Assembly: GCA_019915015.1 (NCBI GenBank)
Contig: JAHBBC010000013.1
Coordinates: 930,001-994,000 of the forward strand
Direction of reading: 5' to 3'
DNA from: Auriscalpium vulgare
Taxonomy: Eukaryota; Basidiomycota; Agaricomycetes; Russulales; Auriscalpiaceae
Length of the DNA: 64,000 bases
Shown here: positions 31,644-43,249 of the stretch, one piece after another
Numbering within the stretch: position 1 is the stretch's first letter
Layout: each line of letters starts with the position of its first letter
The notes under the pieces: generated by a model
What the model was told of the DNA's origin: nothing
The model's input: only the letters and a program-made list of their open reading frames with translations
The model's database searches: none
Made by a program: the position numbers and the translations under genes

Positions 31644-32710
31644 ACTGGATAATGGAAATGGTTCTGATTGCTTGGGTAGGGGCTTATATAGTTGGAGATC
31701 GACTACGTTGTGTGGGGCATACTTAATTGCGTACGTTGGTACGACAGGTGCTCGCACACGATTGGATGTGTCCGAAGCGTGTCACTGGCCGACCGCAACC
31801 CAACACAAGCGAGAACGTCGACGACACGGTGCGCTGTCTTTTTCACGCCGTTTTACGTGTTTCGTCTTTCTGGATCTTTCTACGAAAGGATGCAATAGCG
31901 CCCCTTTACGTCGCAACTCCATCCCGTCGAAAGTATACACCGCGGCGTGCCCTGTACCTGCCTTCTGCTACGCTCTCAACGTGCCTGACTATTGCTGAAG
32001 GGAATCCACAACAGACGCCTGCAGAACTCTTCGTTGATTCTCCGCCGACCAATCAATCCACCAAATGCCCCACCTCGACTTGTCGAAGCTACGAGAGCGT
32101 GCCGTCCTCTGGGACGATCGATCGCGGCGGGTCGCGACCGCGGCCGCATTGGGTGAAACCCAACTGTGGGGTTGTGTCGTGAGAACGAGAGCATTAGTTC
32201 CCGCCGTACCGCCAGTCTCTGTACCCCTTGCATTGGCAACAACGCCAATGCACTCGATCTGAGTAATGCTATCTATCGTGCTCATCTGCCACAGCCTGAG
32301 TCTCCTTGAGCGCTGCACTCCCAATACACTCTTAATACCTCAGGCCGCTCGACCGCGTGACACTGACACGTCTGTGGTTATCATTAATATATTGGGTTAT
32401 CACGCGTTGACGCGTCGCTCAGCGCGTCGCGCTCTCCTTTAGTTTCTGTCGCCCCAGATGTTTTCCTTGTCTACACCGGTAAGCGAGCTCATGAGGGCCT
32501 GAAAGTGGGGTTTACCGCATGCGGTCGCGGACGCGTCCGGCCGCGATCGGTTGTCCCAGAGGACGGCACGTTCTGGAAGCTACCGCTTCTTTTCGAATGC
32601 TCCGCAGCAGCTGCGCAAGAATCAAGGGGCATCATGCGCCCTGATCATGTGTGCGATGCGTGCAAAAGACTATATAGCCAACTCATCGACTACGATGCTA
32701 GCATACAAGC

Positions 32711-33171
32711 ATGCAGTCTGCCCTCACCCCTGCATTGTCCCCCGGTCCGGGCTTCTGGTGGAAACTCACACTGCGCCGCAGTATAGAGGTTGAGTCTCTG
32801 TCCATCGGCCCACTGGCACTCCGCCTCGACAATACGATCACGGTGCACGTCAGCGCGAGTGCCGAGTGGGATTCGCTGTCCTCGGCGGTGTCCGGCCTCG
32901 TCAAAGTGTCCGAATGCACGGCGCCCTGCCCGCAGGCAAATCACTACGCCTCCATGCAGATATTGGACGCAGATTCCTGGGCGGCGATGAACAAGGAGCT
33001 GCGTGCGTTTGTGTTCGACTTCGCAGCGCCGGGCGCGGTCCCAGACCGAGTGAACCTCGGTGAGGCGGATCAATTATATGTGAGGTGTCGCACTGACGGC
33101 TGAGATGCACGGCAGGCGCGCTCGAAGCTGTCAGCGACCAAACAAAGTTGTTCATACGTACGTCAAAATAA
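32711..33171 (+). CDS. Two-exon orphan protein, unit-1 copy
   Basis: Exons 32711-33059 and 33116-33171, 134 aa; intron of 56 nt (GTGAGG...GGCAG, branch CTGAC). TATATA at 32671-32676 is 35 bp before the ATG. Conserved with the copy at 36065: PGFWWKLTL, TVHVSAS(A)EWDSLSSAV, SGLVKVSECTAPCPQ, MQILD and SWAAMN. Three cysteines or fewer, no signal peptide. In this copy TAA (33169-33171) ends the frame just before the position where the other copy splices to a third exon; exon-3-like DNA (RRQQQAA coding) is still present at 33225-33270. The role is unknown. Confidence 0.65.
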
Positions 33172-34795
33172 AGGTGTGTTCTCTTCTGCGTTGCGTGCGC
33201 GAAGCTGACAAAGTGCGCTCGCAGTGATGAACAAAAGATGAGGCGACAGCAGCAGGCAGCGAGCATGTGACGTAGTCACGAGGAGTGGAAAAGAGGGACT
33301 AAGGCAACAACGCGTTAGCAACTATGTTGATGAGAATATGAGCACCAACTGGGCCATAAAGTGTGCGTGGCGGCGCCGGGCGTGACCTGACCTGAATCTA
33401 GACGTGGTGATACTGTAGAATCCGGCGCTCACGGAAAAGTTCGGTGGTGTCGGGTATCAGAGAAAGAGCCTTTGAGCGAGGCTAGAGACTGAGAGGGGCA
33501 CATAGTGACACTATCACACAGGGGAGGAGAGACGGACTCGCAAATTGCGAGCTTGTATTTGGACGTACGCATCGGTGAAACACTGGTCGACATGCAGAAA
33601 TCGACGTCTGAAAGACATATAGGCAGCATATGTGCATCATCCAGTCGGAAAGAAATGGCCCACGCACTGTCCGTGATGCGTCGTGAGTGAAAGCTGCGTA
33701 TGGGAGTGAGCCTTCACGAACGAGGCCAAAATCGATTTGACTGCCCAAGTCCTCAATCCAGAGGAAGCGGTGACCATGGGAGGAATATTTCCGTCAAAAG
33801 AAGAGGAAGCAGGAGACGTGATGCACCGTGCAGGCTGCACATAGCCGCCCAAGCCGCATGCGCAATGGGAGGAGGGTAAATGAGTTTTGCCTCGAGGATT
33901 TCGGCCTAGCGCACAGACCGGCAGGGAAGCATCCTGTATTCGAGGAATAGTTGCAGCCCTTGATGTGCCAGCGGGAAATCATGCACGGTGACTAGCATGA
34001 GCGCTGGATAGTGGAACTTAGGGCGCCTCGACGCGGCCGCATTTCTGCATTTCAACGGTGCGTGTCAGTTGAGCACCGAAACCAAATCGAGGGCATGACG
34101 CACCAAGCACTGCTCCCCATCGCACCGCCTACGTCTCCCTCCTACGAGCAAAGTCGCGCTTCTGCGACTGCATACTCGACTGGGTCGTCACAACACAGCG
34201 CCGCTCCCTGCGCATGCAGAACGAGGTACCATGGCCGAATTTCACCTGAAGTCCAGGCTGCAAAATGCGTGAGGTGTCCATGTCAAAGCTGATCGCAGCG
34301 CAAGAAGCAGAGGGAACGAGAACTCTGGCTGTGGTGGACAAGCCGGAATGCCGCGCCGTGTTTGGCATCGGCCAAACAAGCGCGCCACCGCTGCCGTCGG
34401 CCGGCACTAGCCGTCCTTCTTCCTCCCTCCTTCCCCTGCGTCCTTCTGCTGCTTCTTCTCTGTGCTCGTACCCAGATTCTAGGCCGACGGACCAGGGACA
34501 CTCCCGCCGACCCAGCAAAGTGATCTCTGTATATGCTCTCCTGGTCCATCATGTCCAACAGGATTGCTCTGAGCCTTTGTTCTCTTTGCTCGTATGCGCT
34601 GGCGTGCACGGTGTGTTTTTGGATTGGGAGGACATGTCGGAGGATGTGACGTGGTCTCTGAAGATGGCTGGAGAGGCTTTTTGCGGGCCAACCCTGCATG
34701 GCATGCGATCGACGTGCGGTGAGATCTATTTGAGTATGTGTGCTATGCCGCGTTCCGTTTACAAATTGACAAGTGCAACGTTAATGTGCGTCTGT
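33172..34795. other. Tail of duplication unit 1
   Basis: No supported gene. Includes the fossil third exon (33225-33270) and the conserved tail at 33840-34180, shared with 36950-37280. Confidence 0.35.
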
Positions 34796-35120
34796 CTCGA
34801 GCCGATGGCACGAGAGGCGTGCGATGTTTATTGTTCGGTTTGGACGAATTGTAAACGCTTGCTTGTCATCGCCATCACTGCTTCAACCCCTTCGCCGCAG
34901 TCCAATCGAACACAAAGACCGCCCGAATGTTCGTTCTAGAGCCATCGCGACCTGGAATTAAATACGCGATGGGAGTCGGCGTTCCGGTGCACACGTCGGC
35001 TCCATGCTGAACTATCTTTTCTTCTCGTGGAAATTCGAACCCGCGGCATATTTGTACAACGGCGCAAAACACATGGTGCGCATTCGGGACTCCTAATCAC
35101 TAAAGCAACGCTCACGCCGC

Positions 35121-35648
35121 CTATGCCTCGTCCATCTCCACATCATAATCATCCATGTTCGAAGGCACTGACCTCCTGTCTTCCTCGTCGACATCTCCCT
35201 CGTCCGAATCCTCACTTTCATCTCCCAGTGGACCAAGGAAGCCAAGCCGGCGCGCGCGACACGGAAGCAAGAAAATGGCTCGCGCCACGCTTCCGTCTTC
35301 CCCTTCCACATATCTATGTGGCGCCACACCCGACCCGCCACGCGCTGGCGTCCTGCCCACCCATGCTTCGTCCGAGTCCGAGTCCGCCGCTTCGTCTAAG
35401 TCTCTATCTTCTTCTGGCTCTGACGTCGGCGGAGTCTGACGCTCATCCGAGTCGTCTTCTGCATTCAGTGCGTCCTTCTCCAAGTGCGTGTCCCATGAAC
35501 CCTCCGAGTACTCTGTTTCCGATGAGCTGTCTCCAGAAGGGTACTCTGTATCTGATTCGTCCTTGTCTTCTAGGATGCGCTGGTACTGCGGCGGGGGGTA
35601 CGGGACGGTGTTGGCGTATATGTCTTCGGGTGAGAAATGCAGAGACAT
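35121..35648 (-). CDS. Acidic orphan protein, unit-2 copy
   Basis: 175 aa, co-linear with 30141-30674 and about 85 percent identical by eye; differences include the loss of two codons in the Ser/Asp run and several conservative changes. Minus-strand CATATAAAT at 35692-35700 is the TATA box, and the upstream CCACG(T/C)CGTGGCT and GACGTGCGGTGCG words are kept. No domain recognised. Confidence 0.65.
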   Translation of the reverse strand: MSLHFSPEDIYANTVPYPPPQYQRILEDKDESDTEYPSGDSSSETEYSEGSWDTHLEKDALNAEDDSDERQTPPTSEPEEDRDLDEAADSDSDEAWVGRTPARGGSGVAPHRYVEGEDGSVARAIFLLPCRARRLGFLGPLGDESEDSDEGDVDEEDRRSVPSNMDDYDVEMDEA

Positions 35649-36064
35649 GTTCGATGATATGATGGGACGGGCAGATTGGTCGGAGCAAGCGATTTATATG
35701 CGTCCGGCTGTGCTGCGTCCACGTCGTGGCTGCACACGCGGTAGACGTGCGGTGCGCAGGCATGTTGTTCTTCGCACTACTCACATCATAATAGACATCT
35801 TGTATCTGCCTCTTTGCGTCTGGATGTGGACAAGGGCAGCGCTCTGGTTTATCCTTGTGACGCCATCAAGGTGCAGGCGTTTTGTTTCAAGGTTGGGTAT
35901 CACAACGGCACCGCTTCTTGTTGTTCTCCGCCGCCATCATCGCGCCATGGCCTCTGACACTGCTCGCAGCTGGCTGCAATCTCATCGTTTTCCTCTCTAC
36001 CTGTATTCCCCTGTATCGGCTTTTGCCGGTCCCTTGCTACTATATAACCAACTCCTCGACCACG

Positions 36065-36643
36065 ATGCCAGCAACCATGTCTGCTCCCGCCTATACCTTG
36101 TCCGCCGAACCCGCTCCGGGCTTCTGGTGGAAACTCACGCTGCACCACAATCCATACTACGCATACAAAAGGGCTCTTGTGGCGCATGTCAGCGCGAACG
36201 CCGATTGGGACACGCTGTCCTCGGCGGTGTCTGGCCTCGTGAAAGTGTCTGAATGCACGGCGCCCTGCCCGCAGGCACTTCACTACGCCGGGATGCAGAT
36301 CTTGGACGGAGGTTCATGGGCGGCGATGAACGCGGAACTGCGCGCGTACGTCCTCGCAACGCCGGGGAACGCATTCGCACAGCCAGTTTACCTCGGTGAG
36401 GCATAGTGATTGTGTTTGTGGTGTCGCACGCTGACGGCTGCGATGCACGGCAGGCACGCTCGAAGCTGTCGTCGTCGGGGAAGAGTTGTTCACTATGACA
36501 GAATATAACCAGTGTGTGTTTACTTCTGGGTCGCGGGCTCAATGCTGACCTTGGTGCGTGCGCTCAGTGACAAGGAGTTGCGACAGCGGCAGGCAGCTGA
36601 GCGGCAGGCAGCGAGAGTTCAGAAGAGCGAAAAGCAGGGCTAG
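36065..36643 (+). CDS. Three-exon orphan protein, unit-2 copy
   Basis: Exons 36065-36395, 36454-36511 and 36568-36643, 154 aa, introns of 58 and 56 nt with CTGAC-like branch sites; phases are consistent. TATATAA at 36041-36047 precedes the ATG by only 24 bp, so the second ATG at 36077 may be used instead. Same core as 32711-33171 (GFWWKLTL, SGLVKVSECTAPCPQALHY), followed here by LGTLEAVVVGEELFTM and a charged Gln/Arg-rich tail (DKELRQRQAAERQAAR). If intron 2 is retained the protein would end at 36548 (141 aa). Confidence 0.65.
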
Positions 36644-38179
36644 AGTAAGAGAATTCGCTACAAAGTGTGCGTGCGCCGGGCGTGACCTCAACCTGAATGT
36701 AATGATATCGTTGCAGCCGTGCCTCGTCGTTTGAATCCTGCGTTTGGAAATGTGCCTTTAGTGTTCCCGAACAAGACCTAAATCAGCCGCGCACAGAGCA
36801 TTCTCGACCCGCACTCCTGAATATTTTCTTCACACCAGATCGCCCACGGCAGCTGAGCGCGAGGACGGACGGAGGGGAAAGTGGGTTTGCACTGGGAGAA
36901 ATAGTTCCGTCAAAGACGAGGGAGCAGGAGCCGTGACGCACCGTGTAAGCAGCAGATAGCTGCCTACGACCGAGCCGCATGCGTGATGAGTTGATGGCAG
37001 GCGAGCTGTTCGATACGATTGCCGTGCGAGGGTTCGAGCATAGTTCACAGCCCGACGGGGAAGCTCCCTCCATTCGACGAAAAGTTGCTGTGATGTATCG
37101 GTGGGCAGTTCTTCACCATGGTAACTCTCGTCCACATAGCTTAAGCTCGGCAGTTGGATCTAGGGCATTTCGACGCTGTCAAATTTCTAAATGGTGCGCG
37201 TCAGTTGAGCAAACAGACCTGGTTGAGGGCATGACGCACGGAACACTGCTCCCTATCGCACCGCCCACGTCTCCCTCCTAAAAGCTGCGCGCAGATCGTC
37301 AAAATGCGTCAGGTTGTCGAAGCTGAGAGCAAAGGGCGCAGCGGAAGTTTGAAGCAGAGAGAGTACTATGAGCATTGAGAACTCTGGCTGGTCGTGCAGT
37401 GACGGAGCCTGCAGCTGGCAGCAAGCCGGGATGCCGCGCTGTATTTGGCTGTGCTTGGTTCCGGCGCGCCACGATTCGATAGTTGTTGTCGCCTCATTCG
37501 ACTCTACTCTCGCCTACAGTTGCAGCTCGTCGCGAGCGGAGTCGCACTGTTGTGAGCCGACCGATGATGCTGCCGTCTCACAGGCGACTTAGGCTCGACA
37601 GGCGGCCAGCGCCTGCGGGCCAACGCAACTCTGCCACCAAGGCGGCCGTCCCCTGCAGTGCATCCTTCTCATGGGTTCAGCATAATAGTTCTCGGCAGCC
37701 CAGCGATACTACGCTTCTGTGATATAGGTCTGTCATGTGGCCTACCAATCATCGAAGGTATCTGCCCCAACGTTATTCTGTCTTGTACGTAGCTTACCGC
37801 GCAATTCTGAAGCATAGGATGGCTGCGCTACTGCTGATATAAATCTGCCATCGTCAGCTCACAGTACAGGTTGACTATTATCTGTCAAAGTCAGCCACGG
37901 TCCACGGAGACTAGCTCAAAGGCTGACCGGTGACCGAGGACTATGTAACTCGGCTATATGCCATCAACATTCCTAATCCCCATCGGGATGAGCAGACCCA
38001 CCTCGCTCCGGACACAGCTGCCGCCAGACCGCGTCACCCACGGCCGTTGACCATCTGAACATCATAATGGACATGGTCCACATTCGCGACGAGGTATATA
38101 ATGTGTGGTGTTCTGGAGGTGGTTAGCAGCTCATCTGCCCATCCGACAGACCTCTCTAGCCCACCTTTGAAGCCCCACA
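36644..38179. other. Intergenic
   Basis: The first part is the tail of duplication unit 2. From 37400 on nothing repeats and no gene is seen. TATATAAT at 38094-38101 is the TATA box of the next gene. Confidence 0.35.
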
Positions 38180-40051
38180 ATGTCTACACCGCTTAATGTC
38201 ACCCGCCGTGTGCCCTACGGTATGTTCCCCTCGCACTTTTTGCATATTTCCGTGCCCGCTGCTGACAGTGTGGTCGGGTATAGTGCGCCTCGGCAGCTCA
38301 GGACTCAAGATATCGCGGCTCGTGCTGGGATGCATGTCCTACGGAACACCGGACTGGCAGAAGTGGGTGCTCAGCGAGGAGGAGGGCATCGCCCACATTA
38401 AGTTCGCGTAATTTGGCTTTTTTTTTTTTGCTCTCGCAGTAGCGTAATTGACCTACGCAATGGAACTAGCTACGAGAATGGTATCCAAACTTTTGACACG
38501 GCGGATGTACGTCCTTCACGCTGCATGTCTTTGATTCTGGCGAGGCTGATCATTGATTCCGCATGGTAGCTGTACTCGAATGGACTCTCCGAGGTCGTCC
38601 TTGGGAAGGCTATCAAGCAGCTCAACCTCCCGCGCGATGAGATCGTGATCATGACGAAGGCATGTCCACCGTTCTCTCCTTCGCTTCATCTCCACATATT
38701 ACTTCGCGCTCTCGCCTTATCACCCCTCCTCTTTTCACAGACCCATACTAACTATCTGCTAGCTCTTCTGTATCGTAGGCCGTACGGCTTCTGAGATCTA
38801 CTACCCACCGTCCGCAGGTGAAAACCTCGGCTACGTCAACCAGTTCGGGCTTTCGCGCAAGCACATCTTCGACGGCGTCAAGAACAGCCTGGAGCGTCTC
38901 GGCGTGGAGTATATCGATGTGCTGCAATGTACGTTACTTGTCCCAGTTAGGAGCTCGAGGCTGACATGGTGTCGGCGAGCAGGCCATCGGTTCGACGAGG
39001 ACACGCCGATCGCAGAGACGGTGAGGATATTTATGGCGAGTTGGGAGGCTCAAGCTGATGGAAGGATAGATGCAAGCTTTGCACGACGTCGTCAAGGCCG
39101 GATACGTGCGCTACATCGGCATGAGCTCCTGCTGGGCTTGGCAGTGTGCGCACATTTTTGCCTTCATCATTCGACGCGCCACTGATGCGCCGAATACCGT
39201 GCTCAGTCCACGCGATGCAGAGTACGCTATGCTTCACTCGCTCGCTTTCTTCATTGCTAATCACAGTAATTTTACTCCGCAGACTACGCCATTGCGCACA
39301 ACCTGACCCCCTTCATATCTATGCAGAACCATTACAATCTGATATACCGCGAGGAAGAGCGTGAGATGATGCCCACGCTCAAGGTGATCTTCTTCACAAC
39401 CACTGTGATCCGCTCTCATGCAATCTGGCTGCTGCGTTGCAGCACTTAGGCGTCGGCGCCCTGCCCTGGTCGCCTCTGGCACGCGGCGCGCTAACTCGTC
39501 CGGTCGGCGGCGGCTCTGATTCCGTGCGCGCTGGTAGCGACATGTGCGTGACATGATCTCCCTCCGATCCCGTTTGTCACAGCTGACCAGTCATATATAG
39601 CTGGGTCAATGACTACACGAAGGAGCCTGGCAACCAAGTCGTCGTTCAGCGGTGCGTCTTTAGCGATAAATAATACGAGTGGAAACATGCTGATGTGAGG
39701 TGGACGTAACAGCGTCGAAGAGCTCGCGAAGAAGCACAACAAGAGCATGGCGCAGATCTCGCTGGCGTGGATGCTCACTAAGGACGGTGCGTCCCGAGAC
39801 TTGTTGTCCTCCTTCCTATCTCATAGTCGCCGATCAACTCCGTTAGTGGTGTCCGCGCCGATCGTCGGCACGACGTCACTCGAGAAGCTGACGGATCTTA
39901 TTGGTGCGTGGGTTTGCTAGGGCCACCATCGGACTGAGATTGGGCTGACTGGGCTGCTGCGTTCGCAGGGGCGGTGGACATAAAGCTGAGCAGAGACGAA
40001 GTGAAGTACCTGGAGGAGCCGTACAAGCCCATGGCTGTCATTGGGCACTAG
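38180..40051 (+). CDS. Aldo/keto reductase, aryl-alcohol dehydrogenase type
   Basis: Fourteen exons: 38180-38219, 38284-38407, 38470-38506, 38570-38659, 38763-38928, 38983-39020, 39070-39145, 39207-39221, 39283-39383, 39443-39543, 39601-39651, 39713-39786, 39847-39903, 39969-40051; 1053 nt, 350 aa, all phases agree. The catalytic tetrad is complete: D64 (FDTAD), Y69 (LYSNG), K97 (IVIMTK), H154 (LQCHRFD). NADPH-binding elements APIVGTTSLEKL near the C-terminus fit the AKR fold, and the ending KYLEEPYKP is typical for fungal members. The family reduces aldehydes and ketones, in white-rot fungi including aryl aldehydes from lignin; substrate not deducible. Intron 4 (38660-38762, 103 nt) has a GC-AG border (AAG|GCATGT), exon 8 has 15 nt. 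TATA box 38094-38101. Confidence 0.9.
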
Positions 40052-40492
40052 AATCTGGATAGCGCGTGAAGCTCCGGTTGCACAGCCTGAGATTGCGGCC
40101 GTGACATGGTTTGTGATCTACGGAATCGAACAATTTTTTGACAGCATATACAGTATGTCCGTCCAATGACGCGACCCTGAGACATGCTTTTCTTGCAGCG
40201 GCTCAGAAGGGGTCCCATACTCCAAATTGTCTGCGCGATGAGCATCGATTCCCGCGTTCCGACGTGCGGCCTCTGAACCCGCCGCGGAATCCCGACGCGG
40301 CCAGGTGCATAGGCGTTCAACGACGTCCCAGCCGCGAAATGAACCAGAATATGGGCCGGTGTAGCCGCAGCGAGTCTTGAGACGGAGGCGAACTTGGGCG
40401 GTGCATGGTGTTATTTGGCATTGTGTGTGGGGAACAAACAAGGCCCGGCCGCATCTCCGAGTCCTGTCCGATCATAATGTACGGCCATCATC

Positions 40493-40858
40493 TCATCGCT
40501 GCTTATCCCGCCGCAGGCCCTTCAGCACGTTCTCTAGCACCCACACCCACCGCCTCCTCGCCACCGGCACCCCTGCCCTCCAGCGCTCCACGTCCCCCGC
40601 GCTCATTCGCTTCCTCTCCGTCGTCGGCTCCTCGCCAAGCGAGCGCAACAGCTCTGCGCGCGCCCGCTTCAGCTCATCCTGCCAGTGCTCTGTAGCCTCT
40701 ACGGGCGGATGTAAGTCCGAGTCCGATTCGGGTCCAGGGATCAACCAGGGTTGTGCCCGATGGGCTTGTGTGGTGGGATGGGGAGTCGGCGGGCGGTCTA
40801 CGCTGGGTGACGACTCGTCCCAGGACGAGGTTGCAGGGATGTATGGTTCGGATTGCAT
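40493..40858 (-). CDS. Orphan protein with a charged C-terminal helix
   Basis: 121 aa. Pro/Ser-rich first half (VDRPPTPHPTTQ), then WQDELKRARAELLRSLGEE and a basic Trp-containing end (RRRWVWVLENVLKGLRR). Minus-strand CATAAAAACG at 40891-40900 is the likely TATA box; its surroundings (TTTTATGCAGC) resemble those upstream of 58555-58857. No known domain. Confidence 0.5.
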   Translation of the reverse strand: MQSEPYIPATSSWDESSPSVDRPPTPHPTTQAHRAQPWLIPGPESDSDLHPPVEATEHWQDELKRARAELLRSLGEEPTTERKRMSAGDVERWRAGVPVARRRWVWVLENVLKGLRRDKQR

Positions 40859-43249
40859 GTTGATGGAGGTGCTGACGATCCCCGCTAGTGCGTTTTTATG
40901 CAGCGTAGCGGGGGCCCGTGCGTATAGCCTCGTGGCGCCTATCTATTGTATGTTTTGTGCCAACGCTTTGTTGTTGCTGCTTCACACTATAGGCCTGGGC
41001 CTGATCACGCTGCATTTTGTGTTATTGTAACCTCCGGTAGGTGCCGTTCACCACCTCCTCCATGTCTGTTGCCCGCATGCGTCTAGGCCTTTTCTTCGGC
41101 CTCCCCACTTCCAGATCATGGCTTCCTTCGTGCGGGTGTTTTGGAGTGGGGCGGGCATGATTCGATCATTCTTTCCCATGGTCATGGTCGCGGTTGATGG
41201 TGGGAAGTTGAGCGGGTGCGATACCAGGACACCGGTCTGTCTACACCCCATACGTCATCCGGACTATACATTTTATCTCCTCCTCGCTGTCTCTCTTCTC
41301 CTACTCTTGCGACCGACCAGTGATCCTGGCGCCCATGCCTCGTTCTCAGGCTGCCGCCCCTCCCCTGCTCTGAACTCGCGCTGGGCGGGGCGGGCACCAG
41401 CGAGCCTGCACAGGAATCCCACGGGTCAATGGTCGAGCGCTGCGCGCAGAGTGCATTGCAATGCGCACCTTGAGGGCGAACTACGCATGCGTTTGCAAAT
41501 TTTCATTCTCGCGCGGATCTTCTGCAGGCGCTGATCGCGGCCTGTGGACGTCGGAGTGTGCGTTCTCTTGGTGTGCGGGGCGCTCGCTCGCGTGTGGTGT
41601 GTTGAGGACTGTCCCGGGCTTGATGAAGCATTGGGCTCGCCTCCCTGCACACGTCTCCCTCCAGTGCTGTGCCATGTTAGCCTGCGTGCATCTTCCGGGG
41701 GTGTGGGTGGTGGTGACGTCTACGCGGCGGGCATGCCGTTATGATACACGGGGTATGGTGGTGGCGCTCGACGTTTTTTTGTCTGGCTTCGTCTACACGC
41801 TGTGCTTCGTTGCGCTGCTCACGTCGCTTGGCGCACAAGACATTTTCACCATTCTCGGGCAGCTCGTGTCTGCTCATACTCGATGCAGGTTCGCATGAGG
41901 CTGGAATGCGACGATGGTGGTGCGTTGAACCCGGGCATGCCGCACGAATACAAGGGCGACATGTTCCTTTTGGCTTGCGTTGTGTATCCAATCTTGTCCT
42001 CGGCCACCGGCGCTTCGCACGCGATTGATGGCCGTGCTGTAACGTGGGATGTGCTGCGAGCGCGAGGCACGGGGCGTTGAGGGTACGACAGCGGTGGCCC
42101 CGCATCCAACGTGCCGCGTTCAGATCTGTCGGAATGCGCATCGGTCAGAGTACAAGTACTGTGCTGGGGCGTCTTTCATCGCATCTCCCCACCGTTGTCA
42201 CCCCTTCGCGGCGCGAGCGTTCCACCCATAGGGCGCCTCATCACTCAAGGAAGGCACCCAATGATTCGTAGGATACTCAACTTTTTTCATCTTTCCAGGA
42301 CACCACACGCCAATCCGGTATATATTGAGTGGCATCCCGTTTTGCAGAGCGCGGAAGCAGCGGCGTCGGACGAATGGAGCACTCAGGGGACGCGCACTCA
42401 GGGGAGCAGCCAAACCTGGGAACCTCCCCCCGCTTACTGTGGCCGGGATGTACTGCCTCCTTACTCCTCAGGGCAAGGCATCCAATGATTTGGTGGCTAC
42501 TCAACTCGCTCAATCTCCCTCCAGAAATCACCCACGTCGCACAATGTTTCACAGAACGGGATGCCGTATTCCGGAGGGTGGTTAGGGCGGCGGGGGGATC
42601 AAGCGGGCCGTCTCTCTAGGCCACTCCGAGCGATCGGAAAACTTGTACTGGATGTTAATGGCACTGTCTCTCTGATGGAGTCCTGGACGGACTTAGTGCG
42701 GGTTCTCAGGGACTTTGGAAATGAACACATAGACGTTGGATCTGATACAAGTGAGGATACCGTGACCTGGTTGTTGTTACCAGCTTCGATGAATGGTCAG
42801 CCAAAGAGCTGCGATACAATTTGTTTTTGGGATGTTCGTACATAGTACTAGTGTGCGTGGTTTGGCTGCGTCGATGAGTCTGACGGTGCCGGCGGGTGGC
42901 GCGTAGCTTATGTCTGAAACAAAGCCAAACAATACCTTCCGACATTCGACTCGTCATCATAGATCTGTGACTATGCCTATCCTTCTGTGCCCACGGCGCC
43001 GCAAACCAGTTGTGCGGCCGCGTTCTCGTTCTCTCTGCCTCTTTCCCCGGGCGTTGACGTGGAGACGTGTCTCCGAGCGACCATCAATGGTGCCTCTGAC
43101 CCTCCGCAAGATGCGCGCCAGCCAAGTTTGAATCTCTCGCATAACTGGCTGCATCATTGTTACACTGGCACGGAGCAACTGAGCCTACTGCAGTCCGACT
43201 CATCGCAGGGAGACATATGCGGTCGAGCGGTGGAGCAGGTTTACGATAT
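40859..43249. other. Gene-poor stretch with a local repeat
   Basis: Contains one possible 45-aa minus-strand ORF (41048-41185, starting MTMGKND, with a TATA-like GATAAAATG near 41265-41274). Around 42240-42315 and 42465-42540 a 75-bp segment is repeated (GGCA(C/T)CCAATGATT(C/T), ACTCAAC, pyrimidine tract, CCAG), looking like a duplicated intron end. The frame at 42561-42845 (VNGTVSLMESWTDLVRVLRD) is protein-like but has no confirmed start. Confidence 0.3.

Larger units (their letters stand above)
29840..34450 (+). repeat. Tandem segmental duplication, unit 1
   Basis: Alignable in order with 34795-37400: a GAGCCGATGGC...TTGCTTCGACCCCTTCGCC start, the acidic minus-strand gene, its promoter and 400 bp beyond (to about 31045), the gene at 32711 with its TATA box and introns, and a tail near 33840-34180 (CACTGCTCCCCATCGCACCG). 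Unit 1 has 1.6 kb (about 31045-32660, containing the gene at 31242-31643) that unit 2 lacks. Confidence 0.75.
34795..37400 (+). repeat. Tandem segmental duplication, unit 2
   Basis: Second, shorter unit of the duplication described at 29840-34450, head to tail with it. The junction where unit 1 has its extra 1.6 kb lies around 36005-36035. Confidence 0.75.

Noticed and set aside
34129..34939. Overlapping long frames on both strands
   Set aside because: Neither has a TATA box or start at a sensible distance, and the region is only partly kept in the other duplication unit.
38414..38430. T-tract as a terminator or sequencing error
   Set aside because: It lies inside intron 2 of the aldo/keto reductase gene, whose exons join correctly around it.
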